DNA of 53,902 nt from Chloroflexota bacterium (GTDB taxonomy: Bacteria > Chloroflexota > JAJPGV01). Position numbers and translations under genes: made by a program. Position 1 is the stretch's first letter, and every line of letters begins with the position of its first letter. Below the pieces are notes generated by a model. That model saw only the letters and a list, made by a program, of their open reading frames with translations. It was not told where the DNA came from and searched no databases. Of this stretch, positions 32,509 to 40,981 are shown one piece after another. Location of the stretch: positions 1-53,902 of the forward strand of contig JAJPGV010000054.1 in the NCBI GenBank assembly GCA_021325635.1. Direction: 5' to 3'.

Positions 32509-34608
32509 ATGGCCCACTACATCGGCGTCGATACCGGCGGCACGTTTACCGACCTGGTCATCATCGACGACTCCGGCCAGGTTCATTTCGACAAGGCCTT
32601 CTCAACTCCGCGCGATCCGGCCGAAGGTGTGCTCGCTGCCCTCGATGCCTGCTCCGGTCTGCTGGGGCAGAGCGCTCGCCAGATCCTGGCATCGACCAGC
32701 CGCTTCTCGCATGGCACCACCGTCGGGACAAATGCGCTCATCCAGCGCCGCGGCGCGAAGGTTGGCCTGATCATGACCCGGGGCTTTGAAGACACCACCA
32801 TCATCACCCGTGGACCGGTGGGCAAGAACCTGGGCATTCCGCCGTCCCAGGCCATGGACTTCATCCACAATGAACGCCCGGAGCCCATCGTGCCCAAGAC
32901 GCGCATTCGGGGTGTCACGGAGCGCATTGCCGTGGATGGCGCCATCGTCGCTCCCCTCAATGAGCGCGAGGTGGAGCAGGCGCTGCGCGAGCTGGGCCAG
33001 CAGGGCGTCGAGAGCATCGCGGTGTGCCTGCTGTGGTCGTTCCGCAACCCCATTCACGAGCGGCGCATCGCTGAGATTGCACGAGACGTGGTGCCCAACC
33101 TGCCGCTGAGCCTGTCCTCCGAGGTTTCCCCGCTGCTGGGCGAGTTCGAGCGCGCTACGACCACCATCATCAACGCCTACATCGGCCCGGTCATCGTGCG
33201 CTACATCAATAACCTCCAGAGCGGGCTGGAGAAGCTGGGGCTCTCCCGACCGCTGCAGCTTATGCAGTGCTCCGGTGGCCTGACGCTGCCGCAGCACGTC
33301 CGCAAAGAAGCTGTGTCGTTGGTCAATTCCGGCCCCGTCGGTGGTCTGGTGGCGTCCAAGCAGCTGGGCGCTTCGCTCGGCTATGACAACGTCATCACCA
33401 CCGACATGGGCGGCACGAGCTTCGACGTCGGTGTCATTCACCGCGGTGAGTTCGAGTACGAGCAGGCGCCGTTCGTGGACAAGGGCCTGCCGGTGCAGGT
33501 GCCGGCAGTCAAGGTCGTGACTGTCGGCGCCGGGGGTGGCAGCATCGCCTGGAGCGACGGGCGCCGCTTGATGGTTGGCCCGCAGAGCGCCGGCTCTGAT
33601 CCTGGTCCCGCGTGCTACGGCTTAGGTGGTACCGAGCCCACCGTGACCGACGCGCTGGTCGTCTTGGGTCTGCTCGATCCGAACTACTTCTTCGGCGGGC
33701 GTAAGGTGCTGGATCGCTCCCGATCCGAGGAGGCTATCGCCGAGAAGGTGGCTAAGCCCCTCGGCCTGGAGACCCGTGCCGCGGCCGCGGGCATCTACGA
33801 GATCGTGACCGCCAAGATGAGCGACCTCATCCGCAAGGTAACGGTGGAGAGCGGCTACGACCCGCGCGAGTTCGCCCTGCTGGCGTACGGTGGAGCGGGG
33901 CCGGCCCACGCCGCGCTCTATGCCGGTTCGCTCGGTGCCAAAGAGGTTATCGTGCCGCACACCGCGTCGGTCTTTTCGGCGCTCGGCTGTGCGCTGTCGG
34001 ACATCACCTACACCTACGCTCGGTCGCAGCCGACGCTGCTGGAGCCGGACGAGGCGGTGCTGGCGACCTTCAATGAGGTGTTCCGAGAGCTCGAGACCCT
34101 GGCCCTCGAGGACATGCAGTCGTCCGGTTTCAAGACGGACGAGGTCATGCTGCTGCGCCACCTCGACCTGCGCTACGAAGGACAGATGAACGAGCTCACC
34201 GTCCCGTGGGAGCGGCAAGAGCTGACGGCCGATGGCATCCAGCTCATTCGCCGGCTGTTCGAAAACCTGTACGAGACCAAGTTCGGACAGGGAACCAGCC
34301 GCTCGGAATCGCCTATGGAGCTGATCACGTTCAGGCTGCATGCGTTGAAGGTAACGGACAAGCCCAATCTCAAGGCGGAAGCGGAGAGCGGCCCCGATCC
34401 GTCCCAGGCGCGCAAAGGCTCACGGGAGATCTTCCTGCCGGAGATGGGCGCCATGCAGGCCGCCATCTTCGAAGGCGAAGCATTGCTGCCTGGCAACGTC
34501 GTCGTCGGGCCGGCCATCATCGAGCGCCGCGACACGACCATCGTCGTCCCGGGTGGCTTCCAGGCCCGAATGGATGGCTACCGCAACATTCGAATAAGCA
34601 AGGACTGA
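32509..34608 (+). CDS. hyuA: Hydantoinase A/oxoprolinase family protein (HyuA-like)
   Basis: A 699-residue ATP-binding subunit of the hydantoinase/oxoprolinase family. The ASKHA phosphate loop IGVDTGGTFTDLVIID opens the protein at residue 4. The segments PLQLMQCSGGL, ITTDMGGTSFDVGVI and VTVGAGGGSIAW are all family hallmarks. It would form a complex with HyuB to cleave a cyclic amide, or to carboxylate a ketone as in acetone/acetophenone carboxylases. ATG 32509 has only a weak ribosome-binding site, but the residues before it in the frame do not fit the family. HyuB follows after 10 bases. This is the only hyuA for two hyuB genes in the window. Confidence 0.93.
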   Translation: MAHYIGVDTGGTFTDLVIIDDSGQVHFDKAFSTPRDPAEGVLAALDACSGLLGQSARQILASTSRFSHGTTVGTNALIQRRGAKVGLIMTRGFEDTTIITRGPVGKNLGIPPSQAMDFIHNERPEPIVPKTRIRGVTERIAVDGAIVAPLNEREVEQALRELGQQGVESIAVCLLWSFRNPIHERRIAEIARDVVPNLPLSLSSEVSPLLGEFERATTTIINAYIGPVIVRYINNLQSGLEKLGLSRPLQLMQCSGGLTLPQHVRKEAVSLVNSGPVGGLVASKQLGASLGYDNVITTDMGGTSFDVGVIHRGEFEYEQAPFVDKGLPVQVPAVKVVTVGAGGGSIAWSDGRRLMVGPQSAGSDPGPACYGLGGTEPTVTDALVVLGLLDPNYFFGGRKVLDRSRSEEAIAEKVAKPLGLETRAAAAGIYEIVTAKMSDLIRKVTVESGYDPREFALLAYGGAGPAHAALYAGSLGAKEVIVPHTASVFSALGCALSDITYTYARSQPTLLEPDEAVLATFNEVFRELETLALEDMQSSGFKTDEVMLLRHLDLRYEGQMNELTVPWERQELTADGIQLIRRLFENLYETKFGQGTSRSESPMELITFRLHALKVTDKPNLKAEAESGPDPSQARKGSREIFLPEMGAMQAAIFEGEALLPGNVVVGPAIIERRDTTIVVPGGFQARMDGYRNIRISKD

Positions 34609-34618
34609 GTGCGCTATC

Positions 34619-36790
34619 GTGTCGTCCGTGGTTGGTGAAAGCGTTCAGCTCGATCCCGTGACTTTCGAGGTCATCAAGCATCGTCTGTGGCAGATCAACG
34701 ACGAGCAGGGGGTGACCATTCGCACCATCTCGACCTCGCCCATCGTGGTCGACGGTAACGACATGAACGTAGGCATCTTCACGCGGGATGGCGACCTGGT
34801 GGTGGCGGGGCCCTACGTGCTGACCCACGTCACCACCATGGACGCCGTGATCAAGAACGTCATCAAGCACGCCTCGGACATCGAGGACGGCGACATCTTC
34901 CTGGTGAACGATCCCTACCTGGGCGCGCTGCACCAGAACGACGTGGCTGTGGTGAGCCCTTTCTACCACCAGGGAGAGCTCATCCTGTGGCTGGGCAACG
35001 TGCTGCATCACGCCGACCTGGCGGGCATCGATGAAGGCAGCTTCTGCATCAACGCCCGCAGCGTTTTCCAGGAGGCGCCGCGCTATTTCCTCAAGCTCGC
35101 GCAGCGCGGCAAGGTGTCGGGTGAGGTGGAGCGCACCTTCGTCATGAACTCACGCCTGCCGGACATGGTAGCGCTGGACCTGCGCGCGCAGCTGGGGGCC
35201 ATCAACGTGGCCAAGCGGCGCATGGAGGCGCTCATCCAAGAGCGCGGCGCCCCCACCGTGCTGGCAGTCATGGATCAATCCCTCGATTTCGCCGAGCAGC
35301 AGCTGCGCGAGCGCCTGGCCGACATCCCCGACGGCAGCTGGAGCTCAGAGGTCTTCATGGATGGCGATCGGGTTGGCTCGGACCGCATCTACAAGGTTGC
35401 CATCCGTCTCGACAAGCGCGGCGAAGAGCTGCTCTTTGATTACAGCGGCACGGACCAGCAGGCCGAAGGAGCGGTGAACTGCACGGATAGCGCCTGTTAC
35501 GCGGGCACGGTCACGCCTATCTACACCTTCCTGTGCGGCGGCGAGATCGATTGGAACGCCAGCATGCGGCGCTGCGTTCGCGTCCACGCACCGGAGGGCA
35601 CGGTGATGAACGCGCGCTATCCGGCGCCGGTCAGCATCTGCTCCATCGGCTTCTCCTGGATGGCGGCCGTAGCGGCCATGCGCGTGCTGGCGCAGATGTT
35701 CTCCGGCTCTGACAAGTACCGGGATCGGGTCTGCCCTTCCTGGAGCGTGTCCTGCAACGCCAACAACATCTTTGGCCTCAACCACAAGGGGAAGAACGTG
35801 GGTGCGCTGCTTTCCGACCACCGCGCCACTGGCGCCGCCGCGCGCTCCTTCGCCGACGGCTTCGACCACACCGGCATGATCTTCTCTCACATGAGCTTCA
35901 TGTCCGACGTGGAGAGCCAGGAGTGGAAGCTGCCGCTGCTGTACGTGTTCCGCCGGCAGCTGGTGGACTCCGGCGGCCCGGGTAAGTATCGCGGTGGTCT
36001 CACGGCCATGTCCGCCCTCACGCCCTACCGTTCCGAGCGCCTGATCTGGAAGTCGCAGAACACGGCCGGAGCGGACGAGTCCAACGCGGCGGGCATTCAT
36101 GGCGGCTTCCCTGGCGCCGGCTCACAGGTGTCGGTCATTCGGCAGTCGAGGATCTGGGAGAAGCTGGGCCAGGCATCCGTGCCAGCCAGCTACGACGACT
36201 TTGCCGGAGCTGTAGAGCACCTGCCATCGAAGTCCGAAGGGACGCTGACGCGCGGTGACGTGTTGGTGTTCTATCCGCCCGGCGGCGGCGGCTACGGCGA
36301 TCCCCTCGACCGCGATCCCGAGCAGGTCCGCGCCGACGTGCTGGCGGGCGCCGTCTCAGCTCAGCTGGCGGAGCGAATGTACGGAGTAGTGTTGGGCGAC
36401 GGCCGGCAGGTCGACGCCGCCGCGACGCAGCGCCACCGAGAGGCCCTGCGCCGTGAGCGCGCCTCGGGCAGCGCTCGCCCAAGCGCCGATGTCTCATCCG
36501 AAGGCTCCGACAGCGCGCACATCCTGGGCGAATATCTCGAGGCTGTCGGCCGCAACGGCAGCACGGTCGTTCGCTGCCGGCGCTGCGGCTGCACTATCAG
36601 CGAGCATGGCGGTGAGGCCGACCGCTCCGGCGCCGCTACTCGCCTTAGTCCGCTGGCCGAAGCCGGCCCCTGGCTGGCGCTTCGCTGGCATGGCCACAGC
36701 CCGAATTTCGAGCTGTTCCAATCTGCCTGTCCCAACTGCGGCGTCCTGTTCGACGTTGAGGAACGGCGGAAGACAGCCGTCGGCGCCTAG
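34619..36790 (+). CDS. hyuB: Hydantoinase B/oxoprolinase family protein (HyuB-like)
   Basis: A 723-residue catalytic-type subunit paired with the preceding HyuA. The N-terminus LDPVTFEVIKHRLWQINDEQ, then DGDIFLVNDPYLGALHQND and PPGGGGYGDPLDRDPE near the end, match the family and the orphan copy at 12789-14816. The C-terminus carries two Cys pairs, CRRCG and CPNCG, which could form a zinc ribbon; the orphan retains only the second. The GTG at 34619 lies 10 bases after hyuA; a GTG three codons later is an equal choice. The long similarity between the two HyuB proteins points to duplication followed by loss or relocation of the partner hyuA. Confidence 0.92.
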   Translation: MSSVVGESVQLDPVTFEVIKHRLWQINDEQGVTIRTISTSPIVVDGNDMNVGIFTRDGDLVVAGPYVLTHVTTMDAVIKNVIKHASDIEDGDIFLVNDPYLGALHQNDVAVVSPFYHQGELILWLGNVLHHADLAGIDEGSFCINARSVFQEAPRYFLKLAQRGKVSGEVERTFVMNSRLPDMVALDLRAQLGAINVAKRRMEALIQERGAPTVLAVMDQSLDFAEQQLRERLADIPDGSWSSEVFMDGDRVGSDRIYKVAIRLDKRGEELLFDYSGTDQQAEGAVNCTDSACYAGTVTPIYTFLCGGEIDWNASMRRCVRVHAPEGTVMNARYPAPVSICSIGFSWMAAVAAMRVLAQMFSGSDKYRDRVCPSWSVSCNANNIFGLNHKGKNVGALLSDHRATGAAARSFADGFDHTGMIFSHMSFMSDVESQEWKLPLLYVFRRQLVDSGGPGKYRGGLTAMSALTPYRSERLIWKSQNTAGADESNAAGIHGGFPGAGSQVSVIRQSRIWEKLGQASVPASYDDFAGAVEHLPSKSEGTLTRGDVLVFYPPGGGGYGDPLDRDPEQVRADVLAGAVSAQLAERMYGVVLGDGRQVDAAATQRHREALRRERASGSARPSADVSSEGSDSAHILGEYLEAVGRNGSTVVRCRRCGCTISEHGGEADRSGAATRLSPLAEAGPWLALRWHGHSPNFELFQSACPNCGVLFDVEERRKTAVGA

Positions 36791-36796
36791 AGAGGA

Positions 36797-36912
36797 GTGC
36801 AGCCGGAAAGCGGCCTGCGCTCGCCTGGAGTGGCCCGGTGGGGCAGTTCGCTCGGCTAAGGCGCCGCCGATTTGGGGTGGTCAGTGGGCCGCAACGGGCT
36901 TTCCGGCTGCAC
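36797..36912. repeat. 116-base element bounded by a 15-bp perfect inverted repeat
   Basis: GTGCAGCCGGAAAGC (36797-36811) is exactly complementary to GCTTTCCGGCTGCAC (36898-36912). Just inside, GGCC on the left and GGCC on the right can extend the stem. The 86 bases between encode no supported gene. The element fills most of the gap between the convergent hyuB and Rieske genes. I see no direct repeats at its borders. It could be a MITE relic, a structured RNA or a large bidirectional terminator. Confidence 0.5.
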
Positions 36913-36975
36913 GCCAGAGGGCAAGCGTCGCTGCAAGCCGCTCCCGAGGCAAGAGGTCAGGGCCTCGGTGGTCGG

Positions 36976-36987
36976 GAGTCGCGACTC
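36976..36987. terminator. 12-bp palindrome at the Rieske stop
   Basis: GAGTCGCGACTC is a perfect palindrome overlapping the stop of the minus-strand Rieske gene. It may assist termination together with the larger inverted repeat next to it. There is no loop or T-run, so this call is weak. Confidence 0.2.
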
Positions 36988-38137
36988 ATACCCCGGCGGT
37001 GATCGTCGCTCGCTCGGGTACCTTCCACTGCTTGATCGGTTTGCCTTCGGCCAGCGCTCGCAGCTCCCGCGTCCAGATCTTGCGCAGCAGAATGATCGCT
37101 ACGTCGGATCGGCCCAGGCGCTCGTTCACCCGGTCGGCGATGACCCCTTGCCCTCGCTGGGCTACGTAGTCCTGCACGTTGATGACGTTAGTCGGATGCT
37201 CCTCGATCTCGTCGACGCTCAGCCTGCCGGATAAGATGGCTTCGCCAAGCTCGGCTCCGGAGGACGGCTGACCCAGCTCCGTCAGTCGCTGGCGGTAGCG
37301 ATCGGCCACGTCGCCGCCGGCGGCGGCGTGGAGCACGACGAAGGTGCAGTGGCTGAAGTCGTCGCGTGGGATCTGCCACAGCAGCTGGCTCCTCCAGCCT
37401 TCATCGGCCAACGGCGGGATTTTCAGGTGCAGCGAGGTGGGCATCTCGAAGTTCGTCTGCCGCACCGCGCCGCCGGTTCGCGTGGCGTACACCGCCAGTC
37501 CGAAATCGGTCTCTTCGGCCGAAACGGTCGGCACGCCTACGACCCCGCTCTCCGAGAACGTCGACGTGCGGTGCACGAAGCCGACGTGCACCGGATCGAT
37601 GGAGTTCTCGACGTGGTTGAAGTAGTTGTAGGGCAGGAGGACGGAGTAGGAGTGGACCACACCCTCATCCTCCATGTGCTCGTAGCGAGGGAACGCGGGT
37701 GGCTGGCCCTCCCCGAGGTAGGCAAAGACCAGTCCCAGGTACTCGCGAGTCGGGTAGCTGGGGATCCGTACCTTGCGGGCGAAGGAGGCGTCTTCCGCCG
37801 GCTGCTCCGTACATTGCCCTGAGCCGTCGTACTTCCAGCCGTGATAGAAGCAGCGGATGCAGTCCTCTTCCACCCAGCCGGTTGACAGCTGGGTGCCGCG
37901 ATGGGCGCAGCGGTCGGCGATGAGATGCACGGTCCCGCCGGATCCGCGATACAGCGTGTAGTCCTGGCCCATGATCCGCAGCGGGGTCGCTCGTCCCGCC
38001 TGGAGCTGGCGGCTGACGAACACCGGCTGCCAGAAGCTGCGCAGGAAACGCCCGGCCAGCGTGCCGGGGCCGGTGCTGCTGAAATCCGCGTAGCCCTTCT
38101 CGCCGTGCTCGCTCGGTGTCTGCTCTAGCGCCAGCAT
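36986..38137 (-). CDS. Rieske oxygenase alpha subunit, cassette copy 2
   Basis: A 383-residue Rieske oxygenase, third member of the subfamily with 16629-17792 and 27244-28398. Ligands are CAHRGTQLSTGW, CFYHGW and the triad DPVHVGFVH. The iron triad is preceded by ENSI. The ATG at 38137 has GGAGAAGG upstream and is preferred to a start 11 codons earlier. It ends the minus-strand cassette M29-like, SCP2-like, Rieske, in the same order as 14951-17792. Sequence divergence from copy 1 is considerable, so the duplication is not recent, and a different substrate is likely. Confidence 0.9.
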   Translation of the reverse strand: MLALEQTPSEHGEKGYADFSSTGPGTLAGRFLRSFWQPVFVSRQLQAGRATPLRIMGQDYTLYRGSGGTVHLIADRCAHRGTQLSTGWVEEDCIRCFYHGWKYDGSGQCTEQPAEDASFARKVRIPSYPTREYLGLVFAYLGEGQPPAFPRYEHMEDEGVVHSYSVLLPYNYFNHVENSIDPVHVGFVHRTSTFSESGVVGVPTVSAEETDFGLAVYATRTGGAVRQTNFEMPTSLHLKIPPLADEGWRSQLLWQIPRDDFSHCTFVVLHAAAGGDVADRYRQRLTELGQPSSGAELGEAILSGRLSVDEIEEHPTNVINVQDYVAQRGQGVIADRVNERLGRSDVAIILLRKIWTRELRALAEGKPIKQWKVPERATITAGV

Positions 38138-38185
38138 GCCTTCTCCGCCTATCTGTTGTTTCGCCCTCAAACCTAACGCATGTCG

Positions 38186-38632
38186 TTAGGCGCCTAGCTC
38201 CTTCACGTATGCCTGGTACGAGGTTCGCTGACCCTGCTCCAGCGCCAGCCTCACCAGGGCGTACAGCCAGGGCACGATCGAGCCCTCGACGGTGATGTCT
38301 GAGTTGCGGTCTGCCGCCCGGCTGGGGTAGAAGGCCAGCTCCTCGTCGAAGAAGGCGTCACTCATGATCCGCCGGCCGGCGATGACCTGGCGCAGCAGTT
38401 GGGCCGAGGCGTGGACGCAGGTCACCCTCGCCCAGTCCTTGTATTTCCAGTCGAGGCCCGAATCACCTGGATGGACCTCCATGTGCCCGTCCTGGATCTG
38501 CACGTAGAACGGCTCGTCGTCCGTCAACACGAACTGCAGGGTGCGGTTGAAGGTCCGGGCCACGGCTGGGCCCTGCGGGTGGTCCAGCGCCGTCAGGATG
38601 AAGTGGCGAAACACGTCTGCGATAGCGCTCAT
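38186..38632 (-). CDS. Small SCP2-like protein, cassette copy 2
   Basis: A 148-residue paralogue of the protein at 16210-16620. Shared landmarks are HPQGPAVARTFNRTLQF at the front, then PGDSGLDWKYKDWARVTC, and a hydrophobic end WLYALVRLALEQG. The resemblance to the SCP2 fold is by pattern only. The ATG at 38632 follows GGAGG. It starts 5 bases after the M29/NicX-like stop and is followed after 48 bases by the Rieske gene. Conservation of this small protein in both cassettes argues that it is a working component. Confidence 0.65.
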   Translation of the reverse strand: MSAIADVFRHFILTALDHPQGPAVARTFNRTLQFVLTDDEPFYVQIQDGHMEVHPGDSGLDWKYKDWARVTCVHASAQLLRQVIAGRRIMSDAFFDEELAFYPSRAADRNSDITVEGSIVPWLYALVRLALEQGQRTSYQAYVKELGA

Positions 38633-38636
38633 CGTC

Positions 38637-39890
38637 CTATACCTCCGCCGGCCAGCTGAACTGCCGCAGCAGCTCGTCGGGATTCCCGTACTGGCGGGCC
38701 TTTTCTCGAATAGCCGGGTCCTGGAGCGTCAGCAGCACGCCGTCGCGGCAGATGCATTCGTCCCCGGCCCACCAGGAGATCTTGGGGAGGTTGCCGACCT
38801 GGAAGTGGTTGGCGCCGACCCCGCCCAGCTTGCCGCTGCGGTAGAACATGCCGGCGCCGCCCATCCCGATGTGGGCCACGCCCGCGCCCGCGCCGTCGTT
38901 GCCCAGCATGTATTCGCCCGCTCGGAAGGGCGTGGCTTTGGGATTGATGCCCATCAAGATGGCGTGCACTCCGGCCGGCTCGTCCGCGATCAGGTCCAGC
39001 AGCCGCTTGGCGTCCGGCCCTCCCTCGGCGCCCGCGATGAACCCGTCCTTGTAGCGGATAGTGATGGGCTCGCTCAGACGCCCGCCCAGCAGCGAGCAGA
39101 AGCGCGTTACCCATACGCCTTCGCAGGTTTGCGTCACCTGCACGCCGGCGATTCCGCGGTAGAGCCTGTTGCTGTCGTCGCCATAGAACTGGTCGCTGCG
39201 AGGGTGGCGCCGAATGCCGGCGCTGGGAGCGCAAATGTCGCCCGGCAGCGTGGTGAAGCGCAGGTCTGTGCCCCAGGGGTTGGTGAGGCGGAATTCCTTC
39301 TGCGTCTCGGCCGTGGCGAACAGCTTCTCGTTGATGCGATCGCCGATGGCTCGCAGCAGGTCGCCCGGAAACAGCATGGCCTCGGCATTGGGCCGGTTCG
39401 GGTCGTCCTCGGACCACATCACTTCGGGCGCTTCGACGGCGCGGCGGCCGATGATGCGCTTGCCGTAGTAGCTGCTCAGCGTGTAGAAGTCGACGTTGTA
39501 CTTCTGCGCTCCGCGGCCGCTGGCGGTGTAGTCGAATACGACGTCGGCGGCCAGGATGGCCTGGAACCAGGCTTTGGGCAGCCGGTACTTTTCGACGCTG
39601 GCAAACGAGCCTGGCATGCCGCCGTGAGCCAGGGGCAGCAGGGCGTCGGTGTGCATGACCGTGACTCCGAGCCCCATCTGGCGCAGCATGCCGACGATCA
39701 CCTCGATGACCTGCTCGGTGCCGTCCGGCGCCTGATCGTCCAGCAGAATCAGAGCTTGCTCGCCCGCTTTGACCTGTCCGCACTCGACCAGCTCGCGTCG
39801 AATCGTCTCGCGTCCGGCTTCGGAGCCGACGAATCGACCGATCGATTCCGCGTTGATGAGGTGCGCGGGCTTCTTGGATTCAACCGCCAA
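38637..39890 (-). CDS. M29 aminopeptidase-fold / NicX-like protein, cassette copy 2
   Basis: A 417-residue paralogue of 14951-16207. Both share KAGE(K/Q)ALIL, SRGAQKYN, LTNPWGTD, the His segments HIGMGGAG and ANHFQVG, and the C-terminal phrase FSWPAEV. As with copy 1, it may be an M29-type metallopeptidase or a NicX-type ring-cleaving dioxygenase; the Rieske partner favours the latter. It is the first gene of a minus-strand cassette and diverges from the dehydrogenase at 40065. The conserved putative metal ligands suggest both copies are active. Confidence 0.7.
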   Translation of the reverse strand: MAVESKKPAHLINAESIGRFVGSEAGRETIRRELVECGQVKAGEQALILLDDQAPDGTEQVIEVIVGMLRQMGLGVTVMHTDALLPLAHGGMPGSFASVEKYRLPKAWFQAILAADVVFDYTASGRGAQKYNVDFYTLSSYYGKRIIGRRAVEAPEVMWSEDDPNRPNAEAMLFPGDLLRAIGDRINEKLFATAETQKEFRLTNPWGTDLRFTTLPGDICAPSAGIRRHPRSDQFYGDDSNRLYRGIAGVQVTQTCEGVWVTRFCSLLGGRLSEPITIRYKDGFIAGAEGGPDAKRLLDLIADEPAGVHAILMGINPKATPFRAGEYMLGNDGAGAGVAHIGMGGAGMFYRSGKLGGVGANHFQVGNLPKISWWAGDECICRDGVLLTLQDPAIREKARQYGNPDELLRQFSWPAEV

Positions 39891-40064
39891 TAGATTCCTC
39901 GCAGACGTTCATGATGATGCTGATTGCCAGCCGGCAATGATCCGCGCGTCGAGCGAAGGGCGGCGGCCGGCCGCTAGACCTCGGTCGACGTTGCGATGAC
40001 TGCCCAAGCGTGCTCCCGGTGCACGCGCTAACCGGCTGGGCCATTGTACTTGCTCTCGGCGGCC
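39891..40064. promoter_or_regulatory. Divergent regulatory region with two palindromes
   Basis: ATTGCC and GGCAAT (39923-39928, 39933-39938) flank four bases, and GCGGCCGGCCGC (39963-39974) is a perfect 12-bp palindrome. The first lies 33 bases upstream of the cassette 2 start and could be an operator. No gene is seen. TTGCTC (40050-40055) and TACGAT (40071-40076) are a poor promoter match for the plus-strand gene. Confidence 0.3.
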
Positions 40065-40970
40065 ATGGTGTACGATACAGCCCACTCCGGCCAGGGCTGC
40101 CCCTCTCTCCTCGCTGCAGGGCGGCCAGGACGGCCACTCAGGAGAAGAAGGCTGGCAATCGAGAAGGTCGGGTTCATCGGGCTGGGCGACCATGGCTGTC
40201 CCATGGCCGTCAACATCGTGCAGGCCGGCTACGACCTGGCGGTGTGGGACGTTCGGCCAGAGGCGCTGGAGACGCTGCGCGGGCTGGGCGCCAAGATCAT
40301 GGATTCCCCCGAGGAAGTGGGCCGCTTTGCCGATCTCACCGGCATCTGCGAGATCGCCGATCCGGAGTGGGACGAGCAGGGCGTGGAAGCGATCGCCGCG
40401 GGGGAGCGCGGCGTCCTCGCCGGGGCTCAGCCAGGGTCGGTCGTCGCCTTTCACGCGGCCGTCTACCCGAGCACGGTCCGTCGCATCGCCGAGCAGGCCG
40501 AGCGGGCCGGCGTGCACGTAGTGGATGCCCAGGTCAATGGTGGTGGCGTCCGGGCTCGCTCGCGAACGTTGAAGTACATGCTGGGCGGTGACCGGGAGCA
40601 GATGGAGCGCTGCCGTCCGGTGTTCGAGACGTCCGGCAGCAGCATGATGTACATGGGCGCGCTGGGTACCGGCGCCGCGGCCAAGGTGGCTCACTACATC
40701 CTGGTGTGCGCCAGTCTGGTCTCGGTTTCAGAAGTGATGCGCATGGCATCCGAAGCCGGAGTCGACCTGGCGGCGTTTCAGCAGCTGGTGCATGAAAGCG
40801 CCGGCCAGAGCTGGGCGTCCGACCACTGGCTGGAGGATTTCTCGCCGGTTCCGCCGGAGCGAGCAGAGCATCTGCACCGGCGCGTCGGCTACGCCTTGGG
40901 TCTGGCTGACGAGATGGGACTTTGCCTCCCGGCCGCCGGTCTCACCCATCAACTCATGCGCGCGCTGTAG
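40065..40970 (+). CDS. 3-hydroxyisobutyrate dehydrogenase-like NAD(P)-dependent oxidoreductase
   Basis: A beta-hydroxyacid dehydrogenase of the 6-phosphogluconate/3-hydroxyisobutyrate family, about 300 residues. IEKVGFIGLGDHGCPMA is the Rossmann motif. VDAQVNGGGVRARSRTL matches the substrate loop, and the catalytic Lys lies in AAAKVAHYILV. The start is uncertain. The nearest conventional codon, ATG 40065, would add 29 unlikely Arg/Pro-rich residues and has no ribosome-binding site. A CTG at 40152 follows AGGAGAAGAAGG and would give the exact family N-terminus MAIEKVGFIGLG. The Rieske gene follows after 11 bases. It probably oxidises a hydroxyacid made during breakdown. Confidence 0.88.
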   Translation: MVYDTAHSGQGCPSLLAAGRPGRPLRRRRLAIEKVGFIGLGDHGCPMAVNIVQAGYDLAVWDVRPEALETLRGLGAKIMDSPEEVGRFADLTGICEIADPEWDEQGVEAIAAGERGVLAGAQPGSVVAFHAAVYPSTVRRIAEQAERAGVHVVDAQVNGGGVRARSRTLKYMLGGDREQMERCRPVFETSGSSMMYMGALGTGAAAKVAHYILVCASLVSVSEVMRMASEAGVDLAAFQQLVHESAGQSWASDHWLEDFSPVPPERAEHLHRRVGYALGLADEMGLCLPAAGLTHQLMRAL

Positions 40971-40981
40971 GAGGTCCTTCG

